From Antedon bifida (Eukaryota > Echinodermata > Crinoidea > Comatulida > Antedonidae): a DNA stretch of 64,000 nucleotides. Shown piece after piece: positions 27,201 through 36,030 of this stretch; the first letter of the stretch is position 1, and each line of letters starts with the position of its first letter. Under the pieces are notes generated by a model that was given only the letters and a program-made list of their open reading frames with translations, was not told the DNA's origin and did not search any database. A program made the position numbers and the translations under genes. The DNA is taken from assembly GCA_963402885.1 (NCBI GenBank), contig OY727096.1:32221820-32285819 (forward strand), given 5' to 3'.

Positions 27201-28998
27201 TATTGACTGAGTAATTTTCGCGTAATTATCGTGTCCCCTGTTAATAATCATATACATTCTCGAGTTCGATGATATTGACTGTGTAATTTTCGTGTGGCAA
27301 CACTCGCGTTCGCCGATAAATAAACAAAAGTCATCTACTGGATTTGAACTCGGGTGGAATTGTCACATCGCAAGACAACGCTTGAACCACTGCGCCACGG
27401 AAGTTGCTTGAAGAAATTAATCATCTAAACTATTTAAACTATGCATACATAGCGCCCTCATTTGTTATTAGTCCTCCCTAAATGTGATGAAACACCGTTT
27501 GTGATTGGTCAATACTCACGGTAGTAACCTAGTAACTAGTACGCGCTGAACATCCGGTGATTCGGCTCCTCGAAGAGAAGACGACGAATTGTTTATTCGG
27601 CCTACCTGATTATAATATTATTATTAATAGGCTTATTGATGGAAATTCTTCTGTTAATTTAAACGACCTAGGCCTAAGTGAATATTTTATTGCCAAGGAA
27701 TCATTAATTAGTAATTATCTGTATATTATTCTTCGCAAGGTAAGGTGTCTAGGCAGGAGGCTTGTTTACATACAATACAAATACTATAAGAATAGGAGGC
27801 CTAGCCTAGCTTCACCCAACCCAGCAGACTTGTTCTTGGCTATATAATATAACAGATATCGCCTTTTATATCGGTAAAATATAAGATTTAACATCCCCTC
27901 GGGATGATATTATGTTCTCGGGGAATTATATATCCCGAAGCGGCAGCTGAGGGATATATAATTCCCCGAGAACATAATATCATCCCGAGGGGATGTTAAA
28001 TCTTATATTTCACCTCTAAGCAGGCAATATCTGTATAATATTAATTCTTAATCAATTGTGTATATCTCATTCTTATGAATTGTAAACATTTTTTTATATT
28101 TTTTAATGTATTTTTACTATGTATGTTGTTTAATTTGGGGACTTAAACTTTCTTGGGTTATCCTCAGTTCATTCAGTTAATATTGTTTTCTTGTGCCTTT
28201 TCTTTTTTTAAATATCTACGTAAAATTGAATGAACTGAAATAAAATGAAATGTTTTATATTGCTTTTTTGTACATATACATTGTGATGCTGTGGAATAAA
28301 TAGAATAAAACATAAAAAATACTGATCATTACTTTTCTTCAGCTTCTGAATTGGCCTCAACTTTCTCGGAGCCCACAGGTAACGGCAGCAGTGTTTTGCC
28401 TTTAACTTGACCAGCAACCACGTAAACATTACTTTTGAGATTGTGTACATGTCTCAGGACGTCTTGCGAGACAACATTCGGCCACGAATCATGGTTCCGT
28501 GGATTTGATAGTAAGGGAACCAAAACCTAAAATAAAAATTAATTTAAGAAGCATTTATTATTAATATTATTAAAAATGTTGAAAACATTTTTTAAAATGT
28601 AATATTATTGGTAACATTAAAAACTTTTTTAATATATTATTTGAACGTACCTCATCAACAAGTGCTGAAAGTTGTTCCAAAGGTGAATACGAAAGGTCCC
28701 CATAAACAAGAGAATTGGAAATGTTATCTTTTGAAACATTTTCTTTCCCTTTCTTGATAAAATACACTGCTTTGGTTTGTTTTAATGCTGCTGGAAATTC
28801 ATAGGCTGGTGTCAGTAATCCCGCAGAGTTCATTGTGAAAATTAGTTGTTGGTGTTCTGCCTTTTCCAAGAATTCCATCATCAGAATTTTCTGTTCTTCC
28901 ACACCGATACATTTTGCCCATTTGTCTGGTTTCAGTTTATAACATTTTAAAATATATTCTGCAATAAAGTCTAACCGTGCATCACCAGAGTCTGCCAT
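300..28998 (-). CDS. DNAH9: Outer-arm axonemal dynein beta heavy chain, 52 exons, C-terminus outside window
   Basis: This is an ATP-driven motor subunit of the outer dynein arm in cilia and flagella. I traced 52 exons with GT-AG borders and unbroken phase, totalling 11331 nt (3777 codons). The sea urchin beta chain is about 4466 residues by recall, so some 690 residues (AAA6 and the C-terminal region) lie beyond position 1. The N-terminus ([18 protein letters not shown]) matches the beta/DNAH9-11-17 class rather than the alpha/gamma or inner-arm classes. Walker A motifs seen: GPAGTGKT (about residue 1847, AAA1), GNAGTGKT (2128, AAA2), GNAGLGKS (2455, AAA3) and GVGGSGKQ (2800, AAA4). Every frame is open, so the gene looks functional. 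The symbol stands for the DNAH9/11/17 group; which vertebrate paralogue is closest cannot be decided here. Exons are listed in the block entries that follow. Confidence 0.96.
1085..1168 (-). mobile_element. tRNA-like SINE remnant
   Basis: The minus strand holds TTTAGCTCATTGCTTACAAT (A-box type) and GAGTTCAAATCATACCAG (B-box type). It is decayed and has no clear body. It lies in the dynein intron between 899 and 1364. Confidence 0.45.
2420..2538. mobile_element. Small inverted-repeat element in dynein intron
   Basis: TCATTTTGTTTGACAAAT at 2430-2447 is perfectly mirrored by ATTTGTCAAACAAAATGA at 2511-2528, with looser A/T-rich matching outside. The 63-bp interior has no open frame. This suggests a short MITE in the intron between exons 48 and 49. 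The family is unknown. Confidence 0.6.
3461..6235 (-). other. DNAH9: Dynein exons 42-46: stalk and microtubule-binding domain
   Basis: Coding exons: 6002-6235, 5417-5677, 5015-5158, 4070-4351, 3461-3656, about residues 2980-3351. Exons 42-43 are the first stalk helix, rich in Lys, Glu and Ala ([20 protein letters not shown]). Exon 44 carries the microtubule-binding globule ([19 protein letters not shown], then KDRGWKAAK). Exon 45 completes it, with [20 protein letters not shown] starting the returning helix, and exon 46 continues the coiled coil. Heptad-like helices on either side of a compact domain are diagnostic of the dynein stalk. Confidence 0.95.
6576..11275 (-). other. DNAH9: Dynein exons 33-41: AAA3 and AAA4
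   Basis: Coding exons: 10953-11275, 10421-10625, 10061-10161, 9359-9766, 8918-9079, 8237-8430, 7524-7686, 6984-7250, 6576-6737, about residues 2318-2979. AAA3 Walker A is GNAGLGKS in exon 34 and Walker B is [11 protein letters not shown] in exon 35. AAA4 Walker A is GVGGSGKQS in exon 39; [20 protein letters not shown] follows in exon 40. Both sites keep their nucleotide-binding residues, as expected for regulatory AAA modules. Longer open frames that overrun these exons (for example through 8430-8738) are intron read-through. Confidence 0.94.
9841..9983. mobile_element. Palindromic MITE, same family
   Basis: It begins AAGCTCTGTCTACACTATC and ends with a reverse-complement relative (TAGTGTAGATAGAGCTTT). 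The interior has the family's paired CCCAAATATGG and CATATATGGG blocks. It sits in the dynein intron between 9767 and 10060. No open frame is present. Confidence 0.85.
13013..13222 (-). mobile_element. tRNA-derived SINE
   Basis: The minus strand starts with a tRNA-like head (GTAGCCGAGTGGTTAGGACA, then GGGTTCAATTCCCG) at about 13150-13222. It continues into an unrelated body (GAAACTGGCCACCCTACCAC, GCAGAGGCTTAGCTAACAGC). A head plus non-tRNA body is the standard SINE layout. It lies in the dynein intron between 12961 and 13310. Confidence 0.8.
13721..14133 (-). repeat. Five-copy 83-bp tandem array covering the 3' end and donor of dynein exon 27
   Basis: Copies begin at 13721, 13804, 13887, 13970 and 14053 (plus-strand left edges), exactly 83 bp apart and essentially identical. 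Each holds the last ~75 coding bases of exon 27 (AAA1 sensor-1 region) followed by a perfect-looking donor. In the transcript direction the first copy is the real exon end and the other four lie downstream in the intron. 83 is not a multiple of 3, and the junction reads AGG TAA in the coding frame. Retaining any extra copy would therefore terminate translation. The last copy runs into the single-copy intron (GTAGTTGAATAAAG). Near-identity implies recent expansion or an assembly error. Confidence 0.95.
14275..14420 (+). mobile_element. 3' tail of a truncated LINE-like element
   Basis: AGGACCCAAGTGGAAATAAT and TTGGCTATCCTTGTGATAA recall the common 3' end of CR1/L2-type LINEs in marine invertebrates. 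No reverse transcriptase frame remains. It lies in the dynein intron between 14211 and 14496. Confidence 0.45.
14735..14801 (+). mobile_element. L2/SINE-type 3' tail with TTA microsatellite
   Basis: TGCGCCTTGAGCACTCTTGA, then GTGCGCTATAAAAATC and (TTA)n is the widespread tail structure of L2-clade LINEs and their SINEs. It is joined directly to a truncated palindromic MITE. Confidence 0.6.
14797..14954. mobile_element. Palindromic MITE (GCTCTGTCTACACTATCAAA family), one end truncated
   Basis: This matches the other copies of the family in this window over most of its length. The left terminal bases are missing where it meets a LINE-type tail. Its right terminus (AAAGCCTTGTCTACAC on the minus strand) directly abuts dynein exon 25, so the 5' splice site GTAAAG of the AAA1 P-loop exon is formed at the element edge. 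Confidence 0.8.
15601..15745. mobile_element. SINE core fragment
   Basis: The fragment contains CTTCATCCTTCAGATGGGAC, the same core as in the 5S-derived element at 52734-53060 (TCCTTCAGATGGGACATAAA). Marine invertebrate SINE superfamilies share conserved central domains of this kind. The head is missing. It lies in the dynein intron between 15519 and 15934. Confidence 0.5.
16749..16890. mobile_element. Palindromic MITE, same family
   Basis: It has full arms: AAGCTCTGTCTACACTATC at the left and TTTGATAGTGTAGACAAGGC at the right, with the GACATCATCATGTCC centre. It lies in the dynein intron between 16683 and 17025. Confidence 0.88.
22990..23095. repeat. Short degenerate tandem repeat
   Basis: The words ACAAAATGGGCTAGTAGT and ACAAAATGGGAAAGT repeat several times in the 1.3-kb dynein intron 9 (22478-23811). 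The rest of that intron is AT-rich and shows nothing else. Confidence 0.7.
24700..24846. mobile_element. Palindromic MITE, same family
   Basis: The termini are AAGCTCTGTCTACACTATC and TGTGTAGACAGAGCTT. Part of the left arm is deleted just after the terminal repeat. It lies in the dynein intron between 24670 and 24985. Confidence 0.87.
24868..24930 (+). mobile_element. tRNA-like SINE remnant
   Basis: CAGGGTGTAGGTTCAAATCC resembles a tRNA B-box and T-arm, preceded by GGCACTGCTTAGCAATC. It lies directly after a MITE copy in a dynein intron. The extent is uncertain. Confidence 0.45.
25404..25724. mobile_element. MITE with ~45-bp imperfect terminal inverted repeats
   Basis: The left end (CACTTGTCAACTG, GACCAACTATACGACCCCC, GGTGCGTCAT) is mirrored at the right (ATGACGCACC, GGGGTTGTATAGTTGGTC, CAATTGACAAGTAC). 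The ~230-bp interior repeats GACGCACC-type words and has no open frame. It fills most of the dynein intron between 25220 and 25820. Confidence 0.75.
26929..27083. mobile_element. hAT-like MITE with CAGGGCCGTACGCAGG ends
   Basis: ACAGGGCCGTACGCAGG at the left is mirrored by CCTGCGTACGGCCCACTGT at the right, enclosing ~120 bp without coding capacity. TAATA is present at both flanks. CAGGGxCGTACGCAGG-type ends are known from non-autonomous hAT elements; the hAT label is inferred from that. Confidence 0.65.
27330..27412 (-). mobile_element. tRNA-derived SINE remnant
   Basis: The minus strand reads TGGCGCAGTGGTTCAAGCG (A-box type) followed by GAGTTCAAATCC (B-box type) at tRNA-like spacing. The cloverleaf is eroded and no CCA-adjacent acceptor pairing is clear. 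It lies in dynein intron 2. Confidence 0.65.
27524..27536. promoter_or_regulatory. RFX X-box-like site in dynein intron 2
   Basis: GTAACCTAGTAAC fits the RFX consensus GTNRCC, a 0-3 nt gap, RGYAAC, with a 1-nt gap. A CCAAT-type motif (GATTGGTC, 27503-27510) and a GCGCCCTC word lie close by. RFX factors control many ciliary genes. Whether this intronic site is used is unknown. Confidence 0.35.
27848..28042. mobile_element. Hairpin MITE with perfect 60-bp arms
   Basis: Bases 27877-27936 and 27951-28010 are exact reverse complements, separated by a 14-nt loop (GAAGCGGCAGCTGA). Similarity continues outwards with mismatches (ACAGATATCGCCT against ACAGATATTGCCT). Each arm also contains smaller palindromes (CATCCCCTCGGGATG). 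It lies in dynein intron 2. No coding capacity is present. Confidence 0.88.
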
Positions 28999-29462
28999 AA
29001 TTGCTTAAGTAAAGTTTAATACAAATAGTGTTATAGGCCTATCTTTGCTAGGCCCTAGAAACTAGCCCAGAGACTACCCTGCTAGCTGTGCTTATCGCGC
29101 TCTCAACTCAATCAATCAATTATCGTGAGAGCGAATGGCAAGTTGCATACAACCATAAACAATTCAACTATAAAAAGTAAATATAACTTTACTGAAATCA
29201 TTTGGCATGGTTCCTTATAACAGTCTTAGTTGAAGCATTAGCCATCTATACTCTTCTTTGATTTTGGAACCCTCTAAGATGGCATAAATAAATTCTTTAC
29301 TTTTTGACACTTGTCGGAGTTTGAGATCGTCTGCTCTCTCCTTTCAAAATGGCCGTATTGTGTAGCGTTTCTACATGGAAACTGTTGCTAGGCTTCTTCG
29401 ATCAATAATTGATTGGATTAGAGAGGGCGCTATTACATTTTAAACATATTTTTTAGGTATAT
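28999..29462 (-). promoter_or_regulatory. 5' flank and putative promoter of the dynein gene
   Basis: This lies between the dynein ATG and the start of the foldback complex, so the complex sits about 460 bp upstream. It contains a TAGGCCTA-type cluster (about 29034-29056), an 8-bp-stem hairpin CGCTCTCA/TGAGAGCG (29098-29132), and GGCCGTATTGTGTAGCG near 29350. I see no convincing TATA box and no full RFX X-box here. The transcription start cannot be placed from sequence alone. Confidence 0.4.
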
Positions 29463-29970
29463 TCGAGGTATATTCAGAGCGTCATTCTGGCGACTGGAGC
29501 ATGCTCTACTTCTCTACGGAGCGCCATTTATGCCTTCATTAACTACAATAATAGAAATAGTACTACGGTAACTGCTCAAGTGGACCAATTTGGCCTCAGT
29601 GGAGCACAGTGATATAAAATAGAAATAAAGTCACTTAAGATTCAATCTTTTCGTATGTTAAAACACTGTGCTCAAGTGGACCTAATTTGGCGACAGTGGA
29701 GCACAGTGATAAAATAGAAATAAAATCACTTAATTTCAATATCTTTTCGTATGTTAATACACTGTGCTCAAGTGGACCTAATTTGAAGTCACTTAAGTTT
29801 AAATGTCTTTTCGTATGTTAATAGGTCTACACTGTGCTCAAGTGGACACGTTTTGGCACCAGTGGAGCACAGTGATATAAACAACAAATAAGTTACTGAA
29901 TGTTAATATCTTTTCGTATGTTAATACACTGTGCTCCAGTGGATCCATGGCGCCAGTGGTGGAGCACAAA
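29463..29970. repeat. Left arm of foldback element: ~5 subrepeats
   Basis: The words TGCTCAAGTGGACC and TTTTCGTATGTTAA recur roughly every 70-100 bp (for example at 29572, 29670, 29765 and 29836). Each subrepeat itself contains an inverted pair CACTGTGCTC/GAGCACAGTG, so single subrepeats can also fold. Confidence 0.85.
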
Positions 29971-30849
29971 TAGTCAATGAATACAAAAACATCGAGAAAA
30001 AATACTTCAAAAATATTTCAAACTTCCAGGTATATAGGCTATGTTAAATATCGGTTACTCCATAGCAATTAGTTTCAAGCCATATCAGTGATTTTAATAA
30101 CTTGCGTTTGTCTAAGATAAATACTTATTTAGTGTCACCGGAGAGTGCACCTATTCCTTGAAATATGAAATTAAATATTAAGTTGGGGCAGAGCTAATAA
30201 TGAAAATAGAGCCCCGAATTGCACTTATACTTATTACTATACATAGTCACCTATGGTAATTATGATAATGTTAAAATTTCAACTATCCATATGCGACTTC
30301 AACATTTTAGGTGGGGTTTTCTACTTTAAAACTCGACTTCGTGGGCCTACCCGGCGGCGGAATTAATCGAAGCTTCGAAATTGATTTAGAAATCGGCATC
30401 TTTACAAATGTTCTATATTCTATATTTAATCTTATTTCACACTCTCCATTAACCCCATACAAAAACCATCGGAGACAAACTATCTGTTCAAAACATGTTT
30501 ATTCTGAGGATCGGACGGTGCGGCAATACACATGACCAACTACCATAAAAGTTTATTCATAACATTTTACAATACAATCTTGCATGAATCGGACATTTCG
30601 CTACCAATGTAGCAATATTGATTAACAAAATCAAAATTTAACAGTGTGGCGTGTTGACCGCGAATGACTAACAATACCATCTTTCCCACTACACCTGCAC
30701 AATCATTGCATAACAACGCACGGCATACCAAACCGTTTCGTACACCTGCGATGAAAATATAAAATTCAATTTCTTTTAAAATTGAGGGCGGCAAACATAA
30801 AATTTACGAGATCGAATACAGGTTGGAAAAAAAATTAAATAAAAAAAAA

Positions 30850-31100
30850 GATGTTAAATGTGCTCTCCCTGCCTCAGCACTAAGGCCCTGCCACAGCCTT
30901 TTGGGGTCGTTTCCAGCACATCACCAGATGCATTGATGTTGTCGCCTCATGATGTGTGGTGAAAAGGGGGACGTATAATTCTGTGAACCCCAAACACAGT
31001 GGCCGCATGCCTTTAACTCTATTCCACCGACCAGCGTGGGAATCGAACCCACGACATACGTGTGTTAACACGACGCTCAGACGACTGAGCTAACTGATCA
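30850..31100 (-). mobile_element. tRNA-derived SINE (Val-like head), unit 1
   Basis: The minus-strand head at 31028-31100 has a 7-bp acceptor pairing (GATCAGT with GCTGGTC), a D-arm GCTCAGTCGTCTGAGC, an anticodon-loop-like TTAACAC and a T-arm GTGGGTTCGATTCCCAC. The body continues (GGCATGCGGCCACTGTG) to a T-rich tail. The same element recurs in the other two units. A functional tRNA is unlikely because it is embedded in a repeat. Confidence 0.8.
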
Positions 31101-31199
31101 TTTTGGTTTTAGAAAGGTTAATAGGATATTAATGACGTAATTATGAATTACATAATACACGTATAAATAGACAATTATCAGCTGTTCAGTCATGTTTCA

Positions 31200-31545
31200 G
31201 TTTGTGGTGCAACGGGTACTGCTCAGTTTTGAGTGCTATCAGCTGGGGTTCGAACCTCTACGGATATTTTTTTTATGAATTTTTTTTTTAAAGAGAGATA
31301 TTTGGAGGATTGAAAATGTCAGGCCTAGGCAAGTGGACCTTAAATCATAAACAAAAGTGTATGGCATTTATTTTTGGTTTTAACAAGGTTAATGTGATAT
31401 TTATGACGTAATGATGAATTATGTAATACACGTATACATAGACCATTATCAGCTGTTCTGTCATGTACTACTTTGTGGCCTAACGGGTAATGCTCAGCTT
31501 TGGGTGCTCTCAGCTCTAGTAGATTGGGTTCGAACCTCTACGGAT
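31200..31545 (+). mobile_element. Pair of tRNA-like SINE heads in direct orientation (also in units 2 and 3)
   Basis: Two related ~270-bp segments each end in a tRNA-like head: TGGTGCAACGGGTACTGCTC with GGGGTTCGAACCTC, and TGGCCTAACGGGTAATGCTC with GGGTTCGAACCTC. A-box and B-box matches are good. Equivalent pairs occur at about 33363-33706 and 35431-35774. Confidence 0.65.
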
Positions 31546-32270
31546 ATTTTTTTTTTAAATAAACAATAAATAAATATAAAAAATAATGAATATTGTTTTT
31601 CTTTTATTTTGAAAGAGAGATATTTTGAGGGTTGTAAATGTCAGGCCTAAACAAGTGGACCTTTTTTAAAATCAGAAACAAAGTTGCATGGCATTATTTT
31701 TCATCAAATAGACTGCCATAAAACCTCGAAAAGAAGCCCATGTGCTTCTTCATTTTTAGTACTCTTGGGTGGGCTTCTTTTCCACATGGAGTTCTTTTCG
31801 AGATTACTTTTGCAAACTAAAAAGAGGGGAGCTGAGGTTCCCGGCCGGAAAATGTTTTATTTACATGATTTCAACAATCTCCTAATGTAAAGATTAACAA
31901 CATAAAAATTTAACAGTATGGCGTGTTGACCGCGAATGACTAAAATACCATCTTCCCCATAATACACCTGCACAAACTCATTTGCATAACAACGCACGGC
32001 ATACCAAACTGTTTAAAATAGAGCTGCAAGGTCTCCGGAAATGACATCTATTATTTCTTAAAACAACATGAATAAGAATCTTCAGTACCTTACCATGCTT
32101 GGCGCTGAGCAAAGACAATTTTGAAAAATAGAACCTGCATAGGTTCCCGCCCAAAAAAAATGGCACTTTACATGATTTTAAATTATATGAAACAAACTAT
32201 TTAAGACTCACCAGGACAATAGAGCTTGTCCCCGTAAAAGTGCACCTATAATTCATTGAAATTAGCCCAC

Positions 32271-34430
32271 CATGGTTGGGGCAGAGAAAATAATGAAAAT
32301 AGAGCCAAGAATTGCACTTATACTTATAACTATACATAATCACCTAATGGTAATTATGATAATGTTAAAATTTCAACTGTCCAGATGCGACTTCAACATA
32401 ATATAATGAAAATAGAGCCCCGAATTGCACTTATACTTATTACTATACATAGTCACCTATGGTAATTATATATATGATAATGTTAAAATTTCAACTATCC
32501 ATATGCGACTTCAACATTTTAGGTGGGGTTTTCTACTTTAAAACTCGACTTCGTGGGCCTACCCGGCGGCGGAATTAATCGAAGCTTCGAAATTTAATCT
32601 TATTTCACACTCTCCATTAACCCCATACAAAAACCATCGGAGACAAACTATCTGTTCAAAACATGTTTATTCTGGGGATGGTTGCGGCAATACACACCAA
32701 CTACCATAAAAGTTTATTCATAACATTTTACAATACAATCTTGCATGAATGGGACATTTCGCTACCAATGTAGCAATATTGATTAACAAAATCAAAATTT
32801 AACAGTGTGGCGTGTTGACCGCGAATGACTAACAATACCATCTTTCCCACTACACCTGCACAATCATTGCATAACAACGCACGGCATACCAAACCGTTTC
32901 GTACACCTGCGATGAAAATATAAAATTCAATTTCTTTTAACATTGAGGGCGGCAAACATAAAATTTACGAGATCGAATACAGGTTGGAAAAAAAATTAAA
33001 TAAAAAAAAAGATGTTAAATGTGCTCTCCCTGCCTCAGCACTAAGGCCCTGCCACAGCCTTTTGGGGTCGTTTCCAGCACATCACCAGATGCATTGATGT
33101 TGTCGCCTCATGATGTGTGGTGGAAAGGGGGACGTATAATTCTGTGAACCCCAAACACAGTGGCCGCATGCCTTTAACTCTATTCCACCGACCAGCGTGG
33201 GAATCGAACCCACGACATACGTGTGTTAACACGACGCTCAGACGACTGAGCTAACTGATCATTTTGGTTTTAGAAAGGTTAATAGGATACTAATGACGTA
33301 ATTATGAATTACATAATACACGTATAAATAGACAATTATCAGCTGTTCAGTCATGTTTCAGTTTGTGGTGCAACGGGTACTGCTCAGTTTTGAGTGCTAT
33401 CAGCTGGGGTTCGAACCTCTACGGATATTTTTTTTATGAATTTTTTTTTTTAAAGAGAGATATTTGGAGGATTGAAAATGTCAGGCCTAGGCAAGTGGAC
33501 CTTAAATCATAAACAAAAGTGTATGGCATTCATTTTTGGTTTTAACAAGGTTAATGTGATATTTATGACGTAATGATGAATTATGTAATACACGTATACA
33601 TAGACCATTATCAGCTGTTCTGTCATGTACTACTTTGTGGCCTAACGGGTAATGCTCAGCTTTGGGTGCTCTCAGCTCTAGTAGATTGGGTTCGAACCTC
33701 TACGGATATTTTTTTTTTAAATAAACAATAAATAAATATAAAAAATAATGAATATTGTTTTTCTTTTATTTTGAAAGAGAGATATTTTGAGGGTTGTAAA
33801 TGCCAGGCCTAAACAAGTGGACCTTTTTTAAAATCAGAAAAAAAGTTGCATGGCATTATTTTTCATCAAATAGACTGCCATAAAACCTCGAAAAGAAGCC
33901 CATGTGCTTCTTCATTTTTAGTACTCTTGGGTGGGCTTCTTTTCCACATGGAGTTCTTTTCGAGATTACTTTTGCAAACTAAAAAGAGGGGAGCTGAGGT
34001 TCCCGGCCGGAAAATGTTTTATTTACATGATTTCAACAATCTCCTAATGTAAAGATTAACAACATAAAAATTTAACAGTGTGGCGTGTTGACCGCGAATG
34101 ACTAAAATACCATCTTCCCCATAATACACCTGCACAAACTCATTTGCATAACAACGCACGGCATACCAAACTGTTTAAAATAGAGCTGCAAGGTCTCCGG
34201 AAATGACATCTATTATTTCTTAAAACAACATGAATAAGAATCTTCAGTACCTTACCATGCTTGGCGCTGAGCAAAAACAATTTTGAAAAATAGAACCTGC
34301 ATAGGTTCCCGCCCGAAAAAATGGCACTTTACATGATTTTAAATTATATGAAACAAACTATTTAAGACTCACCAGGACAATAGAGCTTGTCCCCGTAAAG
34401 TGCACCTATAATTCATTGAAATTAGCCCAC
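32271..34430. repeat. Foldback internal repeat, unit 2 of 3
   Basis: It is nearly identical to unit 1, offset by about 2161 bp at the SINE. It begins with a duplicated leader (ATAATGAAAATAGAGCC appears at 32289 and 32401) and lacks a short stretch near 32595. Confidence 0.85.
33011..33261 (-). mobile_element. tRNA-derived SINE (Val-like head), unit 2
   Basis: A copy of the element at 30850-31100, almost base for base, including the paired acceptor and T-arm. Confidence 0.8.
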
Positions 34431-36030
34431 CATGGTTGGGGCAGAGAAAATAATGAAAATAGAGCCAAGAATTGCACTTATACTTATAACTATACATAAT
34501 CACCTAATGGTAATTATGATAATGTTAAAATTTCAACTGTCCAGATGCGACTTCAACATTTTAGGTGGGGTTTTCTACTTTAAAACTCGACTTCGTGGGC
34601 CTACCCGGCGGCGGAATTAATCTAAGCTTCGAAATTGATCTATAAATCGGCATCTTTACAAATGTTCTATATTTGATCTTATTTCACTCTCCATTAACCC
34701 CATACAAAAACCATCGGAGACAAACTATCTGTTCAAAACATTCTGAGGACGGTGCGGCAATACACACCAACTACCATAAAAGTTTATTCATAACACTTTA
34801 CAATACAATATCTTGCATGAATCGGACATTTCGCTACCAATGTAGCAATATTGATTAACAAAATCAAAATTTAACAGTGTGGCGTGTTGACCGCGAATGA
34901 CTAACAATACCATCTTTCCCACTACACCTGCACAATCATTGCATAACAACGCACGGCATACCAAACCGTTTCGTACACCTGCGATGAAAATATAAAATTC
35001 AATTTCTTTTAAAATTGAGGGCGGCAAACATAAAATTTACGAGATCGAATACAGGTTGGAAAAAAAATTAAATAAAAAAAAAGATGTTAAATGTGCTCTC
35101 CCTGCCTCAGCACTAAGGCCCTGCCACAGCCTTTTGGGGTCGTTTCCAGCACATCACCAGATGCATTGATGTTGTCGCCTCATGATGTGTGGTGGAAAGG
35201 GGGACGTATAATTCTGTGAACCCCAAACACAGTGGCCGCATGCCTTTAACTCTATTCCACCGACCAGCGTGGGAATCGAACCCACGACATACGTGTGTTA
35301 ACACGACGCTCAGACGACTGAGCTAACTGATCATTTTGGTTTTAGAAAGGTTAATAGGATATTAATGACGTAATTATGAATTACATAATACACGTATAAA
35401 TAGACAATTATCAGCTGTTCAGTCATGTTTCAGTTTGTGGTGCAACGGGTACTGCTCAGTTTTGAGTGCTATCAGCTGGGGTTCGAACCTCTACGGATAT
35501 TTTTTTTATGAATTTTTTTTTTAGAGAGAGATATTTGGAGGATTGAAAATGTCAGGCCTAGGCAAGTGGACCTTAAATCATAAACAAAAGTGTATGGCAT
35601 TTATTTTTGGTTTTAACAAGGTTAATGTGATATTTATGACGTAATGATGAATTATGTAATACACGTATACATAGACCATTATCAGCTGTTCTGTCATGTA
35701 CTACTTTGTGGCCTAACGGGTAATGCTCAGCTTTGGGTGCTCTCAGCTCTAGTAGATTGGGTTCGAACCTCTACGGATATTTTTTTAAAAATCAGAAACA
35801 AAGTTGCATGGCATTATTTTTCATCAAATAGACTGCCATAAAACCTCGAAAAGAAGCCCATGTGCTCCTTCATTTTTAGTACTCTTGGGTGGGCTTCTTT
35901 TCCACATGGAGTTCTTTTCGAGATTACTTTGCAAACTAAAAGAGGGGAGCTGAAAGGTTCCCGGCTGGAAAATGTTTTTATTACATGATTTGAACAATCT
36001 TCTAATGTAAAAATTATCATCAACATTTTA
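34431..36030. repeat. Foldback internal repeat, unit 3 of 3, shortened
   Basis: It is nearly identical to units 1 and 2, with the SINE at about 35083-35333. Roughly 100 bp are missing near 35783 and the unit stops at ~36030, where the first right-end-like block follows. Confidence 0.85.
35083..35333 (-). mobile_element. tRNA-derived SINE (Val-like head), unit 3
   Basis: The third copy of the element at 30850-31100, with the same head and body. Confidence 0.8.

Larger units (their letters stand above)
19397..28998 (-). other. DNAH9: Dynein exons 1-15: N-terminal tail
   Basis: Coding exons in transcript order: 28651-28998, 28333-28526, 26561-26750, 26256-26355, 25821-26032, 24986-25219, 24502-24669, 24212-24328, 23812-24080, 22409-22477, 21511-22138, 20824-21153, 20381-20635, 19951-20120, 19397-19736. 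They encode about residues 1-1208. This is the tail used for heavy-chain pairing and for binding intermediate and light chains (DHC N-terminal region 1 in the family). The start is the ATG at 28998, with an in-frame alanine-aspartate start typical of the sea urchin chain. Exon 10 is only 69 nt and was placed by phase and splice sites ([20 protein letters not shown]). Introns 2 (1.6 kb) and 9 (1.3 kb) are the largest and hold repeats. Confidence 0.9.
30180..32270. repeat. Foldback internal repeat, unit 1 of 3
   Basis: A ~2.1-kb unit starting near GTTGGGGCAGAGCTAATAAT. It contains a minus-strand tRNA-like SINE (30850-31100), two plus-strand tRNA-like heads (31203-31263 and 31472-31543) and two diverged copies of a GGCGTGTTGACCGCGAATGA block. 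Short open frames here recur unchanged in the other units but resemble no known protein. Confidence 0.85.

Noticed and set aside
27557-27847. A 96-residue plus-strand open frame in dynein intron 2
   Set aside because: No recognisable domain. The possible promoter nearby is reported separately at low interest, but the frame itself is not supported as coding.
29358-29395. An X-box in the dynein proximal promoter (GTTGCTAGGC)
   Set aside because: Only one half-site fits the RFX consensus, so it is not called.
31028-31100. A functional tRNA-Val gene
   Set aside because: Arms pair well, but the anticodon stem is weak and the sequence is a head fused to a repeated SINE body present in all three units.
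30567-35304. Repeated short open frames of 63, 68 and 75-79 residues in the foldback complex
   Set aside because: They recur only because the DNA units are duplicated. They cross SINE and palindromic blocks, resemble no protein, and show no start or splice context.
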